Made by a program: the position numbers and the translations under genes
Notes under the pieces: model-generated
What the model was told of the DNA's origin: nothing
What the model saw: only the letters and a program-made list of their open reading frames with translations
Database searches by the model: none
Shown here: one piece after another, positions 11,561-22,499 of the stretch
Layout of the letters: every line of letters starts with the position of its first letter
Numbering within the stretch: position 1 is the stretch's first letter
Assembly (NCBI RefSeq): GCF_050908995.1
Contig: NC_135121.1
Coordinates: 1,426,001-1,490,000 of the forward strand
Length of the DNA stretch: 64,000 bases
Reading direction: 5' to 3'
From: Andrena cerasifolii
Taxonomy: Eukaryota; Arthropoda; Insecta; Hymenoptera; Andrenidae

Positions 11561-12840
11561 TTATAGTAGCAAATAAAAAGGTCTTTCCACTGGCGCTGAG
11601 GAAGATAGAGGCGCGTTATATTTTATGAAGATACATTTTATTTTTGGGTACCTTTCAAGTAATTCTACATCTCGACTTTCCTCAGAAAAATAGTGGGCAA
11701 TCAGCTTTGGATCTTGGATGAGTGTGTTCGAAAACATTATCGGAATCTGATTTGAAATTACAAAAGTCATCTTCCTTCGACTTGCTGTGAGAGTTTCTTA
11801 TAGTAATAATTGGTTCCTGATTAAATTCCATTGCTACAGCTGTGATAAATAAATTTTTAAACATTTCATAATAAATTGGATCTACACTGTTGTATTCCGT
11901 AACTTAATCAATTTATTCATTTATCACTTAATCAATCATATTTATTAATTCAATTTATTTTATGTAATAATAATTCAATACAATTGACGGAAACTTAGAC
12001 GAATACAAATTACTTATAATAGATTTAGAACTAGATTATGGTGTCAAGACTGTTCGGACTAAAGTGCTCTCACTAAGGAGATATTGCGTGTTATATATAG
12101 GTGGTTTCGGTAGTTCAGAAAGTGGGGGTTGAAAGGGATGAGGGATAGAGATGATGGTTCAAGGATGAGTAATAAGGAACGGATGAAATCACAGAAGAAC
12201 GAATTTAGGATATTTACTATTGCTATCTGTAGTAGTAAACGAATGATTAAAACTAGAGAAAAAGAAATTTGAGGCGTTGGTATACGACACCTTCCGCCAT
12301 AAAATTGTTTAACGGGAGTTAGCAATTACGTGCACCGTGATTAATAATAATTACATTACATAGATATTGAAAACTACAAAAGCAAAACGTAAGATAATAT
12401 TATACAACAACACACGTAACCATTTGGTTTTGAATCCTGGGTATGACAACGCAGCTGTTATTGCATTCTCCGCTTGAGGGCTTGAAATATTGAAAAAATT
12501 AATAAAACGTGTTTCGACATTTTCCAAGAAAAGTTCACAAAGTTTTTTACAAAATAAAAAGTTCTTTTGGATTAAGTTTTGTGAATTTTTCCTAAGGATT
12601 AATAAAGTCGGTAACAAAATACCATAATATGTGTTGTTTTCACCTTGTAGAATATCTAATGCGTCTGCTACAGGTTTCGCATACGACAGATATTCCTCAA
12701 TGTAATCAAATTCTTGGTCTATAATATTAGTTTTTAAGCCCAAACCTTTGTTGAGTGTAGCAGATTTGTCCTTAATGCTTAAAATTTGTTTTAAGGAATC
12801 GTACTATTCCAGCGAGTATCACCAGGTTTACTGACAAGGG
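11561..12840 (-). pseudogene. hAT transposase remnant
   Basis: On the minus strand, 12,830-12,740 reads KPGDTRWNST, the conserved TRWNS motif before the hAT insertion domain; 12,743-12,351 is an open stretch with YAKPVADALDILQGENNTYY and GILLPTLLILRKN, typical of hAT catalytic-domain proteins; and about 11,670-11,575 carries LLERYPKIKCIF and NAPLSSSAPVERPF, the C-terminal dimerisation domain. Frameshifts and stops separate the pieces and the catalytic N-terminal part is not evident. No terminal inverted repeats or 8-bp duplication were found. The stretch 11,124-11,560 next to it holds nothing I recognise. Confidence 0.75.
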
Positions 12841-13016
12841 AATACCGTGAATCTGGACTCACCGATTGGAACGCAACTTTGTGGGTTTTTAGAGTGACTC
12901 AAAACAAGAAAAACGGTATGTTTCATTTGGGCCCTATCGCCCTTTAAGCAGGTGGAAACTAACCTCACAGAGAAATTGGCACTTCCACTTTTTTGCGTAT
13001 AACTTTCAAAGTACAA

Positions 13017-13267
13017 TAGACAGAAAAAGATGTTTCAAACAAAAGTTCAATGGCGCAATAAGCGCTACAAATTTCCGTTAACAAAATATTTGAAAGTGAG
13101 TTTTTTTTCTTAAAAAAAAATTTTACCTCACGTTATTTTTAACAATTATTACATTTACATAATAACTAAAAATATTGGGCGTTTTGTCAACCATGTATAG
13201 GAATTGTATAATGTACCATCAGCTTATGCCGTTATACGATGGCAAGTACACGGTGCGCACGGTTGCG
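13017..13267. other. unassigned AT-rich spacer
   Basis: No coding potential recognised between the hAT remnant and the inverted repeat at 13,268. Confidence 0.3.
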
Positions 13268-13352
13268 CGCTCACAATACATAGCAAGTTGCATAATAAGA
13301 CTCGTTCTGTTTGCTGCAGGCCTTAATACATGACGGTGCCAAATATGATAAC
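13268..13352 (+). repeat. left arm of an ~80-bp inverted repeat
   Basis: The segment containing GTTCTGTTTGCTGCAGGCCT and ACATGACGGTGCCAAATATG recurs as reverse complement at about 17,033-17,112 with only a few mismatches. The pair brackets the pogo-like transposase remnant and may be its terminal or subterminal inverted repeat. Outer ends stay similar for about 10 more bases, but I could not fix a TA duplication. Confidence 0.6.
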
Positions 13353-14128
13353 ATAAAAATATCAAAATTTAAAGTATGTTTTGTCTATAATATCTATGAT
13401 GTTTTCTGTTTGTGCAATACTATGCTGCAATCAAATACCCTGCACTGTATCACAAATGTATATAAATATACATTTCATAACTATTCTTAACAAGTTATTT
13501 CTTAACCCTACGGTTAACAATACGTGTACACATATATGCATTTCATTCCACATAGTTTTCACAGGCATGATGTTGATCAAAAAAGTGTTCTATGCATAGA
13601 TATTTTTAACACCACGCACATCTTATAATAGCAGGCATATTACACAGATGACAACGTGGCAAGGTATATGCTTCAAGAAAATTGAAAGAAAAGTCTACTG
13701 GATTTTCAAACCGCGATAGTCTTTGTTCAAGGTATTCACTTCTATACCAAGCATATTTAAATAATTCTTAGAATCTAGGAAAAGACAATTGAATATGTGT
13801 GAGCGATTGCAATTTGATGATATTATTTCGCAAATGTAAATTTACGTCAAGATTGTATAGTTAGACGCGGTCTGAAAAAGTTCTTACAAAATTTTTCCAT
13901 ATTCGAAAATCAAAAACGTCCAGCGGTTGTATCAGACCTGTTGTTCCTTTCGGTATGGTTAACGCAATAACTTGTTTGTTGGCCGGAATATTTTGTTGAA
14001 AAGTGGAAGGACAGTGACCGCTCCATGAATCAAGCAACAAAACACTTTGAGATCGAATTTTCGGTAAAAGACTTCTGTTAACCAAATGTTAAAGAGTACG
14101 ATGTCACCTTTCCAAATTTCGATGAAGT

Positions 14129-14809
14129 TGTGACGAAGTCACGTCACGAGCCATGCGAACGCCCGGCACCGAGGCCGGGGGGGTTAGTTCGCGTCGCGAC
14201 CGCTAGGCGGCCGCGGGCCCAATACCTATCTCGCGGGCGAAGATGTACGGCCTCACGATATAAAGGCCGCGGCGAGCGGAATCAGGAGCTCTTGTGCCTG
14301 TCGCTATACGGCTTCAAGCAATACAAGACGCTCGCTTTTTGAACTCCTTGAGGTTTGTCAAGAGTCGGCCATCGCCACCACTGTACCGTAACCAGCCTCC
14401 GTCCGAAATCGGCCGAAATTTATCTTGCGCTTCACCTACGTCAGAGAGGTGTTTCTGCGCCTATTAGGCCCGAGCCCTACTGCACTCTGAAACACTCCAT
14501 TGTACGACTCTCAAACGAACGCGCCTTTTAAAGCCATTCCGAGCAGAACGTTCCACAAATCCGCACCCTAGTTCCTATTGACTCGCCGCCAAAGTCGTCG
14601 CCGCCGCGAAACGACGCGTCCGCCGAAAACAATTGCAAACAGAATAAACGACAGGCTTAATGTAACATTAAACACGCTCCAGTAATGAACTTGTTACTTG
14701 TTACCCAGTGGTTACTTATTCGCTGAACCCGGCCATACCGACTGAGTCGGCACCAAATCCCTTGTCCGTCCCACCGGTAATCGACACACGCAAACGACGG
14801 CCGATTACA
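14129..14809 (+). mobile_element. solo LTR, family B (681 bp), TSD AAGT
   Basis: Starts TGTGACGAAGTCACGTCACG, ends GGCCGATTACA, and is flanked by AAGT on both sides (14,125-14,128 and 14,810-14,813). It is GC-rich and carries a TATA-like GATATAAAGG at about 14,257 and AATAAA at 14,643-14,648, which sets the plus orientation. It sits inside the pogo-like transposase and is therefore younger than it. Confidence 0.85.
14258..14265 (+). promoter_or_regulatory. candidate LTR TATA box
   Basis: ATATAAAG in the GC-rich solo LTR, about 385 bases upstream of an AATAAA signal in the same orientation, the arrangement expected of an LTR promoter and polyadenylation site. Confidence 0.35.
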
Positions 14810-15836
14810 AAGTCAAGAACACATTAGCCGGTTTGAATAAAGTTATTTCCACCCTGGGACCAAATTCTCCAGTAGTTTCTTTTAAAACCATAAACAGGGG
14901 TGACAGTAACTGGTCGCTCGCAGAAATCGTAGGGAGAATCGTATAACTGTGTGTGATTGAGGATACTGATTGCACGGATGCTTCTATAGTCTTTTCACCA
15001 CGGTGTGTCAACGTACGACCGGAACGCATTTCTAAATTAAATCCACTCTCATCTGCGTTGAATGCATTACTTGGGTTGTGTGAAGCAATGTGTGGTTTTT
15101 CCCAATTTACAAATTCGGAGGAAGTTAAATATAAATGTTGCTTGTCTTGCTGTGCTGAACGGCTGACGAATTTTGTAACTTTTCTCAAAACGATGTTGTG
15201 CCTTTTTTTTTAAATTCAAGATCCAGATACAGCCAGTTTTGAATGTTGGAAGATTGACCTCCTCTTTTGCTTCTAGCGCCCATCTTCTTATATCAATGTC
15301 ATGTATCAGTGAGCCCTGATCGATAGCACATTGAAATTTGTCTAACACATATTGCACGACAGATAACAGCTGTTCTCTGCGTGTGTCACCATTCGCCAAC
15401 GCTGCTTCCCAGCGATACAATTATTGAACTGATTTAACTTTCTTGAATTAATGTTACACACTGCCGAGAGGTTTTCTATCTTTTGAGCCCCTTCTCCAAA
15501 ACTCAACAGCTCGAATTTTATAATTTAAATCTACGTTACCATTTTCACCTGGGACACACACATCATCAAATTCATTACTCGTAAATTCTTCGTGTTCCTG
15601 GATATTATCGTCTTGAACAAACCCACATTCTTGGGGTCGCGCTAGATCTTCAAATTCCAGGGTCGTAATGTAGTGGTTGTGAATGAAATGTCATGCTTAC
15701 TATCAACTATTATGGTATGTATAATTTCTAATAATTCGACTTCCCTATGATTAATAGGAGACAGCGGTATTCTAGATATATGTAGAGCAGTTACCAGTAA
15801 ATTAATTACATTCGCCGGATTTATGTGCACCATTTT

Positions 15837-16233
15837 ATCGATAAATTGTACTGCTTGCAGTTAAAAGAATGCCAGTGACAACAAGTATGAAGTTGAGCTG
15901 CGAAAACTTGGTATTTATAAGGAGACAGAAAGATAAGGATACAAGGATGTCTCATGCAAGATAAGTTTGTTTCTTTAAAAACGGCATGACTAGTTAATCT
16001 TATGTATTAATAACGGGAACTTTACAAACACTCATGCGAAATTATCAATAATTAACCATACACTTGAAAACATCACATGCTAAATGTACTTCGTGCAAAA
16101 CAAATATGATAATTGTATCAACACTTTTATCAAATGATTAAATATACCTTCTACAAAACGAATATGAATACCACTAAAAATAGCTAAATAAGCTGCAATA
16201 TCTCTTTTATATTATCAGTAATAGATTATATAT
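15837..16233. other. AT-rich spacer inside the pogo-like region
   Basis: No recognisable gene; probably 5' flank of the pogo-like transposase on the minus strand, inside the bracket formed by the inverted repeats. Confidence 0.3.
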
Positions 16234-16506
16234 TGTTGCGAGCACCCTTTGGTTGGAATCCAGGGCCTGCTGGTGCTCGTGACAGGAACAAGAGGACAGC
16301 GAGAAGAAGGCGATCGGATCGATCGCCTGTCAAGCTGTCATTCGATAGCCAGACGCCATTACGTGCAGACGCATCGACACTTACATATTTCTCGCGTATT
16401 AGTCATTGTATACGGTTATATCTGTTACTCTGTTCTTGTTAATGTTCTGTTGCTTTTGTTGTACTTTCTCATTAAACTCCTGCTATGCCGAGCCGAAATT
16501 ATAACA
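16234..16506 (+). mobile_element. LTR of Gypsy-1 family, diverged copy
   Basis: Begins TGTTGCGAGCACCC and ends ATTATAACA (273 bp). It is clearly the same family as the LTRs at 21,014 and 26,634 but carries many substitutions. It is followed by the same primer-binding site (TGGTGTCAGAAGTGGGAT) and the start of gag, so it is a 5' LTR of a truncated element. Confidence 0.85.
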
Positions 16507-16778
16507 TTGGTGTCAGAAGTGGGATGCCCACTCGCGCATCCGCGGCCTCTTCGAACATTTCTCCTGCAGCGACGGGTGATGCCTCCATACAGGAGCTTCT
16601 CACCTCCCTCCAGTTAAGCATCGTGGGACAGACGCGGGAACAGCGGAGGGATGACGAGGCCCGCTGGCAGAGGGAAGACCGTCGCAGGGAAGAGAGGGAA
16701 GCCGCCGACCGTCAGACACAAGCGGCTTTTGAGGCGCGCATGTCGAATATGGAGGAGCGAATTCAGGTCGTAACCGCT
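16485..16778 (+). pseudogene. truncated Gypsy-1 gag N-terminus
   Basis: The ATG lies in the LTR (ATGCCGAGCCGAAAT) and the frame reads through the primer-binding site into the Arg/Glu-rich helix REQRRDDEARWQREDRRR and the SNMEERIQVVTA segment, homologous to the intact gag at 21,255. Similarity stops at about 16,778, where unrelated sequence follows. Compared with the intact copy it lacks the 18-bp duplication just after the primer site. Confidence 0.8.
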
Positions 16779-17032
16779 GGACCAACAATATGTAGGAATC
16801 GGTCGTGTTGGGAACGAGGCATCCGAGCGTTATTGTTGTGTTGCGTGCGAGATTCGGCATTCGCTGTTTGAATGTCGAAGGGCAGACAGAATACGTGTGT
16901 AACGCGCAGATCCTTTGTCTGATTCAAACGGTCCTGGGAACTATATTCCTGTATTTGTGTGTGTGAGTATTAGTATTTAGTTTTGATATTAAAAATCCTA
17001 CATGCATAATACACTATAGCATCTTTTAATAT
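16779..17032. other. unassigned sequence
   Basis: Nothing recognised between the truncated Gypsy copy and the right inverted-repeat arm. Confidence 0.3.
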
Positions 17033-17112
17033 TATCATATTTGGCACCGTCATGTATTAAGGCCTGCAGCAAACAGAACTAGTCTTATTATACAACTTAC
17101 TATGTGTTGTGA
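17033..17112 (-). repeat. right arm of the ~80-bp inverted repeat
   Basis: Reverse complement of 13,268-13,352 with a handful of differences (AGGCCTGCAGCAAACAGAAC is shared exactly). See the left arm. Confidence 0.6.
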
Positions 17113-19047
17113 GCAAACAACTGTAACGTTCTGTTGTCGGCAGACAACTGAATATCGCAGGCCTCGAGAGGAGAGCGGCGTCCCCTCGAGTGTAGGATAG
17201 GTGGGGATTCGTTGGTAATGAAGTTAAGGACTGAAATCCAAGCTGTTTAAGTGAATGCCTGAGGAGGCGTGTGGAGTGCCACTGGTCGACCAGGGAAGGA
17301 AGGCACATCAACGATGGACGGATGACCACCTTTTTTATTCGGCACGTGGGCGTCGTTAACACGCAGGACGAACACTCCACGGAAGACAGCACGAATAGAT
17401 ACGACTCATTAACACGCAATTCACCCGAACAAGATATGTACCACTATGTACAATGCGCAGGGCGCGAGGGCTCGTGAAACCGTTTTGGATTTCGCTGGGA
17501 GCGTGGGTCGCTGGGTGACAAAGAAAAAGAACGGGAATCCGTGCGTGCGATGTCGACAAGGTGTTCGAGGAACTAACTGCCGGATTCTCGGAAGCGCGCA
17601 ACGCTCGAATCCGGCAAAAACGCGTGACGTCGCCAACCGTCTTACCGGACGGTGAGTCACCGTGTTTACACGCTCTCGCACGCACATTTAAATCGGCCGA
17701 TCAGTTGTCGCGCTGATTTCGGCTGCAACACAAGCTTTTAAACTTAACAAAGGCTATTTATTTAACAACACTTAATAACAATAATAATTAACATTCTTTA
17801 CAGCTACGATTATATATATATGTAAACTTTGTGTACATGTACACGCATATGCGTCTTCAAGAATGAGACGTTTGGGAGGTGGCGCCACCATATGAACAAG
17901 AGAGGGAGCTGTCGAAGAAATAGAAAGATAGAGAGATAGAGAATTTGAGAAAATAACGAGAATTCGAGTAAATAATTTAACCTCCAGCCTGTAGAAAAAT
18001 TGTGGATGATGAGATTAGTGTTAAGGTATAAAATTGAGATTTGTTCAAGTGCTGATTGACAGAGAAGTAGGAGCATAAACATTTAATTGTTGATTCTCTC
18101 ATTTGTAGGTTAGTCAACTACGTGCAATTAGTGTAACCTAATTAGAAAACCTAGTCTAATTCATTTTATTAAATTAAATTAATCTCTCATTTTTAGACGA
18201 ATCACGGTGTGTTAATGCTTCAAAAACCCATCCACATATCATATATATGTTTTTGGTTTTTTTATCTTGGTGTTTTTTTAATATCTTACATGGTAATTTA
18301 TGCTACGTGGCTATGTATCTATGTATATATATGTATTGCAGAGCGCGGCCGCTACTGTTTCCGGAGCGAGCTCGTATACTCTTGGCAATGTCTGTAGTAA
18401 GAACGGCCGCTACCGTCTCCGGAGCGAGCTGAATCTCACTGGTTGAAACTTAAGCTTCCTCTAGGGCTGAACATTCATCACCTGAAGAGCGTGTTTGTGA
18501 ATGCAGCTTGAATGCGGCGCTGCGCTGCGTGCCTCCTTTTATACTGGAAAATTGGCGGGGTGGTGCATGCGCAGTGACTCGTTATTTAATATTTCGCGGT
18601 TTACTCGCTTATTACATTTTGTTTTGTTTCGTGCTTTTGTCAGTACATACATTTAATTATTTCTAATGTTTCTATAACATTTGTTTCTTTAATATTCGCT
18701 TAGTTTATAATTTATACATAAAAATATGTACAATGAGTCTGCGCGGTAATACAGAAAAGTTTCGCGGTAATGTAGTACAACCCTGTTTTACCGATGGACA
18801 GTAACGCTGGGGTTAAGTCCGCGTGGGACGTTAAGGAAGGATTTCCTAGACGCGTTTTCCGACCGCTGTGTCAGTGCGTCTGCCTCGGCAGCTACCTAAG
18901 TTACTCGAGACGCAACACAATGCGATGAGTGTCTGGTTTCCGCCATTATAGCAGAATTTCCTAGCGGGCGGCTAGCCGCGGCGGCCAAAAGCTTGACTCC
19001 TCCAAACTGAGTCTAACGGCGTTCACCGCGCGATCCATCGCCACAGT
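17113..19047. other. unassigned repeats-rich stretch
   Basis: No gene recognised. Contains a GC-rich part (17,150-17,720), an AT-rich part (17,740-18,330) and a GC-rich block (18,340-18,560). On the minus strand a TATAAAAGGAGGC motif at about 18,530-18,542 precedes a GC-rich segment, which would fit an LTR promoter, but I could not define LTR ends. Confidence 0.3.
18345..18431 (+). repeat. short direct repeat, two units
   Basis: The sequence CGGCCGCTACYGTYTCCGGA followed by GCGAGCT occurs twice, starting at about 18,346 and 18,404, spaced 58 bases. It lies in the block that may be an LTR. Confidence 0.5.
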
Positions 19048-19556
19048 GGGACAGAATCCCAAGAAATAGGGAAACTAGTTGAAATCCAAAACTTACAGAA
19101 TTATGTTTTCTTTATATATTTCTTGTACACTAATAATATGAGCTCCTAAAAAAAGGGAAAATATAATGGCAGCTCTTCTGATCTGTGTGTAAACACGTAT
19201 CAAAGTTTGTAGGTTTTTATTTTGTGTAAAATTTTAAATCGAGGCTTTTGAATTTCGGTGATATAAAAGAAAAAATTTTGTAGTAACCGAAATAAGTAGT
19301 ATCGTTTCCGATAAACAGTAGCAAATAATTAGTTACATATAGTTTTTTTCCATAAGAAACTCAGAAGAAATATCAGCAATTTTCGGCTTTTTAGTTACCT
19401 TCCGGAAACTTCCAAGCAAATTTATTTTTTGTTTTATAATCAACATATATTTGTCCTTGCAACTGCGAAAACAAGATTTGGCAATATTTGTCAATCATGG
19501 AGTAATTATCTGTATTCCATGTCGCACAGTGGTGCTGAATCCCAAGAAATAGGGGA
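19048..19556 (+). repeat. pair of ~30-bp direct repeats 477 bp apart
   Basis: CACAGTGGGACAGAATCCCA then AGAAATAGGG at about 19,048 and CACAGTGGTGCTGAATCCCA then AGAAATAGGG at about 19,525, in the same orientation. The 477 bases between them contain no recognised gene. They may be ends or internal repeats of an unidentified element. Confidence 0.5.
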
Positions 19557-21013
19557 AAAATGCAACATCCCATTTTTAAGACTAAAAATGACGAACATTG
19601 TGAAGGAAGTTCATAAAGGAACAGTTAACATACAATTCATACAAACGTTCGACGTTCTAAAAAAAGAACGTCAATAATTCCAATAAAACTAAAAGTATTT
19701 GATAAATATACATACTATGGAATGTGCAGAAAAATTTGTAAACCTGTATCCATGTTATCCCGGTACCAATACACTAGGTACTGTTCACAAAATGTTAATA
19801 CATTCCTACGAAATTATACAATATTTGGGCAACCTTCCCATCGGCTAATTGGGAGAAGGGACCCAAGACGCCAAAAATAAAGGTTTTAAATAGTATAGAA
19901 AAGACTGTATGTACACTCAAAATATTCTCATTGCAATACAAACGAAGAAGTTTTAAATTTTTTATCGACTTCTTCAGATCCAGTATTAGATAGTTTTCAA
20001 GGTATCTTCGCCAGAAAAGAACAAAAAACTTTTTTTTATAAAGTAGCTTGATATGATTCGGCATTTTGATTGGAAAAAATATGTACATACATATGTACAT
20101 ACTGTATTGTACAGAGTAATTCTGGAGCGACGCCTGCCAAAGAACTGCCGGCTGGCACCACGTGGCGAGGTCACCCCCCCCCCCTCCGTGGTGCCTCACC
20201 GAATTTTATGGCTTTCGACCCGGGGTTGAAGTACCATTAAGAAGTGAGAAATGACCAGGATTTCCGCATTTCTCTTCAGATCTTTGCGAAAACAACGTCA
20301 ATCGATTCCTTATGTTTCGCCAATGAAACTAACCCCAAGAACGATGCAATTCGGACCATAATGAAGGAAGTAAGAAGAAAATTTGATTTACATGATTTCA
20401 AGCTAATTTCGTTAAAAATAGTCCGATTTACATGGCATTTGGTATAATTTACATCGAAAAAACGTAATCGGAATCTCGATATCGATACGATAAAGAACAA
20501 ACAATTGAACAATGATTGTACAGTCATTAATCAAGTCGCCGCTCTAAAGATACCCGCTAAGCCCTTACCTTCTTTGAGAGTTGAAATTACACGTTTTCCT
20601 TTCCAACGATCTCACGGCAAAATACTTGTACTGAAATCATAGATTCTTGGTTGAGACAAAAGGTAAAACTGTCTTTTCTCATCAAAGTGCATCATTGATG
20701 CGGAAGCGCGCATGTGCATTAGACTATGGCGGCAGAAATTTGAAGTGGTCAACTACTGTAGCCTGGTCAATAACTGTATCGTTTACCCTGTTAAGAAATT
20801 CCTTATTCTTCATCGTATCGACATTAAAGTGACACCAATGGATTCCTGGTGTTTTCGTGATTAAAAGTACACCAAATGTCATACAAATCAGACTACTTTT
20901 TCAGACTCCTAGAGTCAGGTAAACGAGAAACGGTGGCCGTCTCTTCGAATCCTATTTCACCGTGCTAGGGGTATAAGTCCAAATTTTACCTAAATATGCT
21001 AGATGCAGCATAG
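19557..21013. other. AT-rich sequence without recognised genes
   Basis: Stops in all frames. A run of 11 C (20,174-20,184) is present. No domain could be recognised. Ends at the 5' LTR of the intact Gypsy element. Confidence 0.4.
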
Positions 21014-21285
21014 TGTTGCGAGCACCCTTTGGTTGGAATCCAAGGCCTGCTGGTGCTCGTGACAAGAACAAGAGGACAGCGAGAAGAAGGCGATCGGATC
21101 GATCGCCTGTCAAGCTGTCATTCGATAGCCAGACGCCATTACAAGCAGACGCATCGACATATACATATTTCTTACGTATTTGTGATTACATTCGGTTTAT
21201 CTGTTACTCTGTTTCTGTTAATATTCTATTACTTCTATTGTACCTTTATATTAAATGTTTACTATGCCGAACCGAAACTATAACA
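21014..21285 (+). repeat. Gypsy-1 5' LTR
   Basis: TGTTGCGAGCACCC to CTATAACA, 272 bp. It contains the start codon of gag (21,255 or 21,264) and so part of the coding sequence. Confidence 0.95.
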
Positions 21286-22499
21286 ATGGTGTCAGAAGTG
21301 GGATGCCCACACGGAGTGGGATGCCCACTCGCGCATCCGCGGCCTCTTCAAACATTTCTCCTTTACCGACGGGGGATACCTCCATACAGGAACTTCTCAC
21401 GTCCCTCCAGTTAAGCATCGTGGGACAGATGCGGGAACAGCGGAGGGATGACGAGGCCCGCTGGCAGAGAGAAGACCGTCGCAGAGAAGAGAGGGAAGCC
21501 GCTGACCGACAGACACAAGCGGCTTTCGAGGCGCGCATGGCGAATATGGAGGAACGAATTCAGGTCGTAACCGCTTCGTTACAAAACAGCTGTAGTTCGG
21601 TTGGTAGCGGCGCGAACCCTCAGGGTGGGGAGAATGTGCCTGTTGTAAATAGTGTTGTAAATTGTGTTCCCCCGGCGCATGTCCCCGCACCCGTCAGTGT
21701 GCCCGCCGCTGCTTCTTTGTCGGAACTACACGTTCTCAGTTTGGGATACGCTGTGAAACCGACAATATTTGATGGGAAAAATTCGTGGGAAGAGTATAAG
21801 GTGCAATTTGAGACGATCGCGCGCGCGAATGGTTGGAATGACCAAAAGAAGGCTACAGCCTTGATCGCTTCTCTCGGGGGCTCTGCGAGGAGCGTCCTCA
21901 CGACGCTCTCCGCTGCCCAATGTGAAAGTTTCGCAGAATTGGTTTCGGCACTCGAATTCCGCTACGGGGCGAAAAATCTGTCCAATGTGAACTACGTACT
22001 CTTCCAGAGCCATAGGCAGCGGAGAGATGAAAGCATCTCCTCGCTCGCCACCAAAATCGAACGTTTAGCGCAGTCCGCGTTCGCCGACTGCCCGGTGGAA
22101 ACCCGTGACAAGCTCGCCGCGTCTCAATTTGTGACGGCATTGTCAAGCTCTGCCATGCAACGGGAGCTGCGGCTCGGCGGGTTCACGTCCCTAAGAGCCG
22201 CGGTGACTAGAGCACTAGAAATTGAAGCCGTGGAAGCGATGTCTCGCGGTCCCCCAGTCGAATCACGAGAAAGATACTCGGAGAAAGGGAAGGCTAAACC
22301 CTCCGAATTTACAAGGTTCCCGGAAAAGAGGAGAAGGACCGACAAGCCCGAGCACCAGAACTACGACACATCGAGGATTACCTGCTGGCTCTGTGGCAAA
22401 ACGGGCCACGTTCAAAGGGATTGCTTCAAGGCCAAGAACGGCCGGACCAACGGCGCCCCCAGGAGACCCAACTCGGGAAACGGGAAGCGGACGGTGTAA
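21255..22499 (+). CDS. gag: Gypsy-1 Gag
   Basis: 414 codons. Starts inside the LTR (ATG at 21,255, a second ATG at 21,264) and reads across the primer site without interruption. It has an Arg/Glu-rich predicted coiled coil (about residues 60-105), a capsid-like region with VKPTIFDGKNSWEEYKVQF and RRDESISSLATKIERLAQSA typical of insect Gypsy capsids, and one CCHC knuckle CWLCGKTGHVQRDC near residue 380. In the family it forms the particle that packages element RNA. The frame ends at TAA 22,497-22,499, overlapping pol by 79 bases. Apparently intact. Confidence 0.9.
   Translation: MFTMPNRNYNNGVRSGMPTRSGMPTRASAASSNISPLPTGDTSIQELLTSLQLSIVGQMREQRRDDEARWQREDRRREEREAADRQTQAAFEARMANMEERIQVVTASLQNSCSSVGSGANPQGGENVPVVNSVVNCVPPAHVPAPVSVPAAASLSELHVLSLGYAVKPTIFDGKNSWEEYKVQFETIARANGWNDQKKATALIASLGGSARSVLTTLSAAQCESFAELVSALEFRYGAKNLSNVNYVLFQSHRQRRDESISSLATKIERLAQSAFADCPVETRDKLAASQFVTALSSSAMQRELRLGGFTSLRAAVTRALEIEAVEAMSRGPPVESRERYSEKGKAKPSEFTRFPEKRRRTDKPEHQNYDTSRITCWLCGKTGHVQRDCFKAKNGRTNGAPRRPNSGNGKRTV
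21287..21304 (+). promoter_or_regulatory. primer-binding site, tRNA-Leu(CAA) type
   Basis: TGGTGTCAGAAGTGGGAT, two bases after the LTR end, matches the complement of the 3' end (including CCA) of insect tRNA-Leu(CAA) as I remember it. It primes minus-strand synthesis. A duplicated GAGTGGGATGCCCAC follows directly. Confidence 0.65.
22475..22481 (+). promoter_or_regulatory. -1 ribosomal frameshift site GGGAAAC
   Basis: The heptamer is split G-GGA-AAC in the gag frame, exactly the X XXY YYZ arrangement. Slipping back one base enters the pol frame, which is open across this point. The gag stop is 15 bases further on. GGGGGA (22,500-22,505) can pair with TCCCCC (22,528-22,533) as a hairpin, though the 18-base spacer is longer than usual. 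Confidence 0.75.

Larger units (their letters stand above)
13861..15836 (-). pseudogene. pogo/CENP-B-type DDE transposase remnant
   Basis: On the minus strand, reading downward: an N-terminal part (15,836-15,642), a region resembling the CENP-B helix-turn-helix (DIRRWALEAKEEVNLPTFK, about 15,290-15,240), then the DDE domain with FNADESGFNLEMRSGRTL (first Asp) and GEFGPRVEI, and further down LLLDSWSGHCPSTFQQN (second Asp) with TGLIQPLDVFDFRIWK. Stops and frameshifts are scattered through it. A solo LTR at 14,129-14,809 splits the DDE domain; excising it with one AAGT copy brings the two halves into one frame. A relative lies at 59,107. Confidence 0.8.

Noticed and set aside
17271..17687. Overlapping ORFs of 60-110 codons on both strands
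   Set aside because: GC-rich random openness, no recognisable product, and several frames open at once.
20244..20527. Small ORFs on both strands
   Set aside because: Short, overlapping antisense, no motif; surrounding sequence has stops throughout.
16226..21013. Full Gypsy element between the LTRs at 16,234 and 21,014
   Set aside because: The sequence between them does not encode Gypsy pol. The first LTR belongs to a truncated copy, and the second starts the intact element ending at 26,905.
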